Below the pieces are notes generated by a model. That model saw only the letters and a program-made list of their open reading frames with translations, had not been told where the DNA came from and did no database searches. DNA of 64,000 nucleotides from Primula veris (Eukaryota; Streptophyta; Magnoliopsida; Ericales; Primulaceae): the NCBI GenBank assembly GCA_963682055.1, contig OY821744.1, positions 28,372,967 to 28,436,966 of the forward strand, given 5' to 3'. Shown piece by piece: positions 57,311 through 64,000 of the stretch (position 1 is its first letter; the number at the start of each line of letters is the position of its first letter). The position numbers were made by a program, and so were the translations under genes.

Positions 57311-60300
57311 TTTATATACGAAAAACTAAACAGCTAAAGATTTTTTCTACATGTTTGTAAAAAGAAATTTCCAAAGTAAAGCTGAGCAAAATTTCAATCA
57401 CTTCTGAAATAAATATTCCACTAGCAAAGAAGGATTAATAATTAAAATCAAATCAGCTCTAATATCAAAATAAGAATGAAAAGTTATCAGGTGGTTCCAC
57501 TTACTTGAGATCCAACATCTTCTGTAAAAAAATGAAATGAAATGAACAACGACCTGATCCTTTCCATCTTAGATACTCTGCCCCTTGTTACATGTGAACA
57601 CCAGTAACTACATAAAAAGAACAAAAGTTTAACTAAAATGCAAAATAGAAGATCAGCCAAGTTGACATAATAACATGATCCTTTTTAGAAAAATGATATA
57701 GTAACAAAACTTTTCTCTGAAAAATAATAGCTAATTGGAAAGAGGAACACAAAAGGACCTACAACCTCTTCCATTCTATCGGTATTTCGGCATGTATCTA
57801 ATCACAGTAACACAGGTAACTAATGGAATGATTTCCAAGTGTAAAAAGTTGAAAGTATCACGTAAACAATAGACGATAAATTTATCCAATAAAAAAAAGA
57901 CATTTGAAATTATTCCTCAATATTTTCATCATATGTTTGAATTCTTTGCAACTATCTGCTAAGCAATGAAATGGTATTTCAATTAATCACCAAATACTCA
58001 AATATGGACATTCCATTCCAGTCTTAGAACTTTTCATTTTTAGGCTACGGGCTAAGCTTTATACCTCATGAGAGCATTGTAATCATTTCATTTACCCAAA
58101 AGAAAGAAGGTGTACCGATGAAAAAAAGAGGCAAGAACACGTGAGCTTATATATGCTACAATTTACTATAAAACAAATAACAATGCCAAAAGTGCAAATC
58201 TATGAACATCGATGTTGGCTAAAATCCTTTCATACACAAGTAAGCTAAACAGAAATAGATTGGTATCTTTTTCCTTTTGACTTCAGAAGTGAGAAACAAG
58301 AGCAACCAATTGCTGTATTGAGCATGGAAAACTGCTTGTTGCTGAGGCTGGAGTTTGTGGACGGATGTTAACAGATAATCGGTTTCTTACCAGAGCTAAG
58401 TGTACGCAATCGAAGCTAATCTGATAAAAATCGAAGCTAATCAAGGCTAATGAGGCCTTATGAGATAAACATTTGCACGTTCAAGCTCATTTTCGTTTAT
58501 GATGTTCCTTGTTAACCATTTGTTAGACTATTTAGACTTGAAATACTTAATTTAGTTAAGAAATCATGTTTAAAATGTGTCTTATATAATGGAACCCAAA
58601 AAAAAAATATAGAAACCACAAATATCCTGCGCCAGCGCCTATGCCTTGTCTATTCCCCTAGGCCTTCAGGAATTAGGACCACAATCGCCGCCTCGACCTA
58701 CTTAACGAGTTTTAGAAAATAAGTTATTTCTAAGGTGTGGCTTAATTTCTTTATATCTTTAAACAGATCTAATTGCATACTAAAATGACATAAAAAAACA
58801 GCAGACTATTGGTTATAGAAAACTTGGAAAATAATATAAAATGTAACATTTAAGTGACGACCCAGAATTCATGAAAGATCCAACATATGTGGTGTGTTGA
58901 CAAATAAAAATAAACAATAATTTGATGAGAAATTGCGAGGTTATCCGGATACTCGAAAAACCAGATCACTAGATCATGGGTAAATTTGACGTAAAGATCC
59001 AACTTAGGGAAACTTTGTGGATAACCTGAGATTACTTTATTTGACCTTAGAAAGAGTAGCGGTATGAATGCATACCAAAAGGTTAAAAAAAACTATTACT
59101 GTGTCGGGATAGCACCTGGATTGTGATATTAAAAGTTAAAATCACAAGGATATTGTGTTTTTTTTCTTATAGTACATGCTATCGAAGAAAAAGAATATAA
59201 TCAGAGCAGTAATCTTACTTGTTAACCAGATCTAATTGCACTTGCATATCCACAAGGTTTTTGAGCAGAAGATAACCAGGGGGAGAAAGGTGAAGAAAGT
59301 CCTTCATATGGTTTATAATTTTAATTTCTCCTTCCCCTTTTATAGCCAGCGAAACATTCTATGGATGTAACATTACAAAACAAGGAAAATAATAATAATT
59401 TCACAATTCAATGTAATTAAATAGAAGAAAATTATATACATCCTGAGAAAATTTCCCGTAATGGATCTTGAAGAGTTTTGGGTCGTACGATCACTTGTAT
59501 ACTCACCTAAAGATTAAATCTTACGAGTCAAAACAGTTGAACGTATCCTGTACATTTATAGATATTTATATTGTGGTGATAAAGTCTAATGCTCATTTAT
59601 CATCCTTGTTGAATCATGAATGCTTTTGATTCGTATTTACTGTTAATTGATTTCAGGATTATCTTGATAGAGCCACGCTCTCGGCGCGTGTTCAACTAGT
59701 TTTGCATTTCGAGATTGCAGAACAAAAACTCTATTTTACGTCCATTTCATCCTTTCTACTAGACTCATACTGTCATACATCCCTATTTGTATTAAAAACA
59801 AAGACCATAGCACAATCTATTGTATCAGTGTTAAGACTAATGCAAAGAGGTCCATTTTGTAAACATAACAATGATTAGATAAACAATGGACAAAATAGAT
59901 TCTTTCCATTTCATCGTGAACCACCGGTTTATGATTGAAGGTTATAAAGCCTTAAGTAAAACATGAGAATGTGATTGAGATGGGGGCAACTAAAAGAGAT
60001 ATGAAGTTTTTAGAGGCACATTAAAGTAAACGCAGCAAAATATAACATGAGTTTCAGGAAGAAAAAAAACATATGATATGTATGGTTAACAACCTAGCTA
60101 GCTAAGTCACTTAAACAAAACCACATAGACTTTGCACATCTTCGGCTGTGTCAATCTGCAAGTGTAAGAAAAAAACACACGAAAATAAATAAGCATCACA
60201 TTACAATATTATATGCTCAAGTTTTCATTCTTTTTGCTTAAAGCTTCAAATCTTTTATTGACTATGCTGAAGAGTTTTGATTAGATGAAAATGACATTTT

Positions 60301-60891
60301 TCTTAGTTCGGGGACTAAGCTGATTCGCTTTGCTTAAAAGCTACAACCAAACAAACTCAAAGTAAACGAGGTACTCATGTTTCTCACATGTTGAAGCTAA
60401 GCTATTCTAATTCTAGATAATTTGAATCTTCAGTTAGCAATGAGGTCCAAATTAACTGTGCTAAATGCGATGACAAAAATATAAAATTCAGGGTAAATTT
60501 TGGGGGTCCTGATGTATTATTAATTGCAAAAGCGGGTGTAACTTTCCTAGCCCAAGTTTTGAAGGAGAGGTATGTAGGTTTGTGGTGATATAGAACGAAA
60601 AAGAAGATTGGGATAACAGAGAGTTATAGAACCTAAAGAGAAAGGGTTCGCATGTCATAGGTACGACGATTCAAGGATGTGAACACAGGCTATTTTTATT
60701 TCAAGTATTTGGTGATGAGACTTGGCAGTTTTATTTATTGTGTCATGTATATTGTGGTGGTCGCGTGAAGGTATCAACTACAAATTGTTGCCTAGAATGC
60801 ATACTTGGTTAAAGAAACTGAATGGACGGCAGTAACAATTTGCAGAAGTTAAAATGGATTGACGAAAAAATATTCAAAGTGGGGTACAAAA
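57311..60891. other. Intergenic, 3.6 kb, no gene seen
   Basis: No frame of 60 codons or more and no recognised protein motif. A Helitron-like 3' end candidate lies at 59672-59699: a GC-rich short hairpin (CACGC...GCGTG) followed by TTCAACTAGT. Confidence 0.4.
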
Positions 60892-60893
60892 TA

Positions 60894-61139
60894 CTTCCTC
60901 CGTCATTTTATCAGGGCATATGAGATATCAAAAATTAAGGGAACATAAGGATTGTTTTGCTTTTTATTTAAATTGATTTTTTTGTACTTATTTATTGTTT
61001 CATACTCTCCTATGTTATGTTGGAAAAAGGGTAAAAGAGTAACTTAACAAAAAAGTTAGTTTCTATTTAAGTAAAGTGTCATAATAAATTGGGACAGCCA
61101 TAAAATGAATATTACCCCAATAAATTGGGATGGAGGGAG
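60894..61139. mobile_element. Stowaway MITE
   Basis: A 246-base unit with terminal CTTCCTCCGTCATTTTAT and, at the other end, ATTGGGATGGAGGGAG, flanked by TA on both sides (60892-60893 and 61140-61141). Typical Tc1/mariner-derived MITE. Confidence 0.85.
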
Positions 61140-61141
61140 TA

Positions 61142-62666
61142 TATTGACTTTGAAGGGAAAGTTAATTACATGCATCGGAGATTGTAACAATTTAAGAATA
61201 TGGGTAGTTGTTTACCACTCTATTGGAAATTAAATGTTGGTGTAACTTTATATATATACTAGTAATCGTTGTCCACGCGTTACGTGTGCGATACGTAGTG
61301 ACATACATATGATCCCGATAAATAAACTTAATATTTTTTTAAAAAATTTAAATATCGAATGATTAAATATAATTAATTAACAATCGTATATAAATAGTAA
61401 CATAATGTTTTACTCTTATAAAAAATACACAACGATTTTGTTTGGAATATAAATGTGTGAAAAATAACATTTTTTAAGTTATTTATGTATTTGAATTAAG
61501 TGATGGCATTTAAGAGTAATTACAATATTAGAGTGAGGGTATTTTTGAAAATTTTGGGCAAAATTGGACAGACTCAAAATATTTGGGTTGACTTATATTA
61601 ATAGTATGATATGCGTGTAAATAGAGACGGATTCACTATTTTTTGTTTGGTGGGCACAATTACGTTAAATTAAGTTAATTTACATAGCTTAGTTTGGACC
61701 AATCTCTTTAGCGGCCAATGTAATATGTGACTTCTATAATGCGCTCATGTACGCTATGATTTCAAATATTAAACCTTCGATGGACTTGTTTTATCGAGTA
61801 TAACATAGAAAACTTACCCAGACTTGTCTCAGACGCAAGTAAATAGAACAATAGAATATGAGAAAGTTGAAGTATTAAAAGTTGAAGTATTTAACTGAAA
61901 ACATCAAGGACAATTAAATTGTTCATCATTTAGCAGTAATAGAGTATGTTTGTTTTTAATTTCATTTTTCTTTTTAACTTTAAACAAATAATATCAAACT
62001 TCAATTGCCTTTTCGTTAGTATGCTAGTTAGCTTTCACTTTTCTGGGGTTAACAAGAACAATTAAGCTAACTATAAATTACAATAACAAAACTAGACCAT
62101 CTTTAAGTTACCAGAAAAGGAAACAACAAAAAGACACCCGGATCATTACTTAATTTTAAACTTACTTAAATGAAACCTTATAATGGGAACACCAAACACC
62201 CCCACACCAAACGTTTAACTATAAATAATCAGAATTTAAAAGACCCGCAAACAAAAATCAAGGGAACAATATATACTCAAATTTAAACAAGCATAATTGA
62301 ACCCCAATCAACATTAATCTTATCATAAAAATCCAATTCAAACAACTTTTTGAAAAATCTGACAAAAATAGAGAAAGCGGAAAATAGCCCTAAAATAACC
62401 CGAAATGTACAATTAAAATAACTCTAAACCCTAAACCCGAAATGCTAAAAAGCAGAGAAGCAGACGGCCTTGGATAAACGTCTCTCTTCTTACCAACGTC
62501 TCCAGCAGTTCGTCTCCTCAGCCTCATCACATTATTTGGATCATTTACGCCACTTTTATTTTCCTGAATATAAATATATAATGAACCCATATCTTTCATC
62601 TGTCTTCACTATAGGCTTACTTTTTATCTTTTCGTAAATTTAGATTATAAATATAAATTAACAAGA
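61142..62666. other. Intergenic, no gene seen
   Basis: AT-rich. Near 61258 the minus strand reads a small GC-rich palindromic patch (CACACGTAACGCGTG) followed by CTAGT, a Helitron-like 3' end candidate. The minus-strand frame at 62599-62390 is unrecognised. The region from about 62600 is the 3' flank of copy F and resembles that of copy E. Confidence 0.4.
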
Positions 62667-63718
62667 TCATCTATTCCTCTTCTTGAGGGCCTTCCATTGA
62701 CTGAGTATGAGTTTAACTGCTTCTTTCAGAGTAGCCTTCCTATTTTCCTTTGAATTCCACAGCTCTGGGACGGGATACCGGCCACTTGGATTGTATTCAT
62801 TTAGTTCTTTTAAAGCGGTAATCACAGCTTCATACGGTTCATCCCCAAACTCCTCTTTAAGACTCTTTAGCTTTTCATCCTCATAGTCAATCACTTCCTG
62901 AGCAATACACATTGGTTATACATTCAGATATTTCAAATAAGAAAATGAATACAGGGGAGCGCTAATAGAGACCTAGTGCGTACTTTCAGTTGTATCCTAT
63001 TCAAACAAGTATTCCGTGTTTCTTATTCAACATGAGAGAAAAAGTAAAACTACATATAAGTAAGAGTTATTTGGGTGGATGGAAGAATACAGTTGAGAGT
63101 AATAAATAGTAATTTATATAATATGGATAGAAAATTTGTTTGGGTAAATCCGTGCACCCAGTTTAATTGTAAGTTAAAAAGAAACCATAATAAGAAAGTC
63201 TTGTCGTCAAAAATGCTTACTGATGCAATTTGTAAGTTTATTCTTACTTGAAAATAATACTACAAACTAAGCTATGATTGTGGATAATCAGAAAAGAAGA
63301 CAAACTAATGATAAAAACCGGGCACTGTGAAGAAGATGATAGTAAAAGAAGGGAGCCTATCGGCTAAGCTAATTAGTAGCTTACTGATGACTTGTATCAA
63401 TGTTCAGCATTTTCACACCTTACAAGCTCTTTAGTGTCTGAAGAAACGGGAAGTAATTTGCACAAATAATTGCAAAGAAGCAAATGCCTCTACATAGTTA
63501 CATATATATACCTGATGACCGTTCCCAACAGGGACCACCTTGAATGGGTGCCAGTTAGGATCCCTCAGGTAATCCTCCCATGTGGAACACAACTTCATGG
63601 CTTTCTCATCCACATCCTCGTCATCACCGTACTTTCTTTCTGCAGCTTTCTGGAATGGCGTACCATCAAGTTCCCCCATTCTCTTGACACGTATGTTAGC
63701 ACGGCTGTCCTTCAAACC
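62667..63718 (-). CDS. IDN2/FDM-like XS/XH gene, copy F (3' exons; continues beyond window)
   Basis: The last two exons on the minus strand are 63718-63512 (69 codons: GLKDSRANIRVKRMGELDG, TWEDYLRDPNWHPF, GNGHQ) and 62897-62667 (77 codons with stop: YEDEKLKSLKEEF, NPSGRYPVPELWN). GT/AG borders and phases equal those of copy D. Together they make most of the XH domain, which in this family mediates complex formation between IDN2 and FDM proteins. No stop or frameshift is present in what can be seen. Intron sequence continues to base 64000 and resembles copy D intron 4 (33313-33520), so the upstream exons should lie to the right of the window. Whether the gene is whole is unknown. Confidence 0.85.
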
Positions 63719-64000
63719 CTAACAACGGAAAAGGGAAAAACATAATTTAAAAAGGTGTTCAAGTTCCGTTTTCCTTTTTACTGATTAGTAGAATGTACAA
63801 AAAGGGTCAGATATAACGTGAACTAAGAGTGTGCTGTCTATCCGAGTTCTACGTCTAGAAGAGATTCAGTTTGAATCTGATAAGCAAAGCAGACACATCT
63901 TAGAGTAGTACATCCCTCGCTTAAGATTTGAACTTAACGTAGATCTATTTTAAAAGCAGGTTTACTAAGAAACTTATGCTGTAAGATGAAAGGAACAACA
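63719..64000 (-). other. Intron of copy F, to the window edge
   Basis: Corresponds to the start of the intron preceding the same exon in copy D (about 33313-33540), including 'gtctatc(t/c)gagttctac' and 'agattcagtttgaatctg'. Towards the edge it holds a short extra segment (about 63890-63957) absent from copy D. Confidence 0.65.

Noticed and set aside
62430..62450. Telomere-like AAACCCTAAACCCG
   Set aside because: Only about two degenerate units. Not a telomere or interstitial telomeric array.

Overview
This is a transposon-rich, AT-rich piece of nuclear DNA from a flowering plant, most likely a dicot; the species cannot be read from it. The evidence is spliced genes with GT/AG introns, plant-specific XS/XH-domain proteins, a Sirevirus-type Ty1-copia element, LTR elements primed by initiator-Met tRNA (TGGTATCAGAGC), and Stowaway MITEs. 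There are no bacterial-style operons, tRNA or rRNA genes, or CRISPR arrays.

The genic theme is one family: XS/XH-domain proteins of the IDN2/FDM (FACTOR OF DNA METHYLATION) group, plant proteins of RNA-directed DNA methylation (RdDM) that bind double-stranded RNA. The window holds a broken cluster of at least seven family segments in two lineages. Lineage 1 (XS + coiled coil + XH, no zinc finger seen) has copy A (6368-3603, minus, nonsense codon), a coiled-coil fragment (6703-6384), copy B (7062-9481, plus, 5'-truncated) and copy C (27568-26376, minus, frameshifted and lacking its last two exons). Lineage 2 (zf-XS + XS + coiled coil + XH) has one apparently intact six-exon gene, copy D (36682-32253, minus, 701 codons), a disrupted copy E (53703-52270) and the last two exons of copy F (63718-62667), which continues past the right edge. 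Copies A and B form a large inverted repeat (arms of about 3.2 kb, spacer about 1.0 kb). A read-through transcript would be a long hairpin made from a gene family that itself works in RdDM. This is the most interesting structure in the window.

Layout: 1-2413, 5' LTR and start of a minus-strand LTR element (family R). 2414-10524, the inverted repeat. 10525-20294, a decayed 9.8-kb Sirevirus with gag, pol and an envelope-like third ORF, flanked by 4/5-matching target duplications. 20295-22870, retroelement coding relics. 22871-about 25230, a 3' LTR and 3' internal part of family R. 25231-27600, an unknown shared ORF module and copy C. 28257-28599, a long-TIR MITE. 28905-31382, an internally deleted Ty1-copia element with AAAGT target duplications. 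32253-36682, intact copy D. 36.7-41.9 kb, mostly non-coding DNA with one MITE. 41964-50748, a complete but non-coding (LARD-like) family R element with AAAGT target duplications. 50.7-52.2 kb, degenerate short repeats and a purine-rich tract. 52270-53703, copy E broken by a partial copia LTR. 55490-56730, a 153-bp tandem array. 57-62.6 kb, non-coding DNA with a Stowaway MITE and Helitron-like ends. 62667-63718, copy F.

Only copy D looks able to make a full protein. The rest are decaying family copies, transposons and their debris. Cluster copies have been duplicated, inverted, truncated at short microhomologies and invaded by LTR elements.
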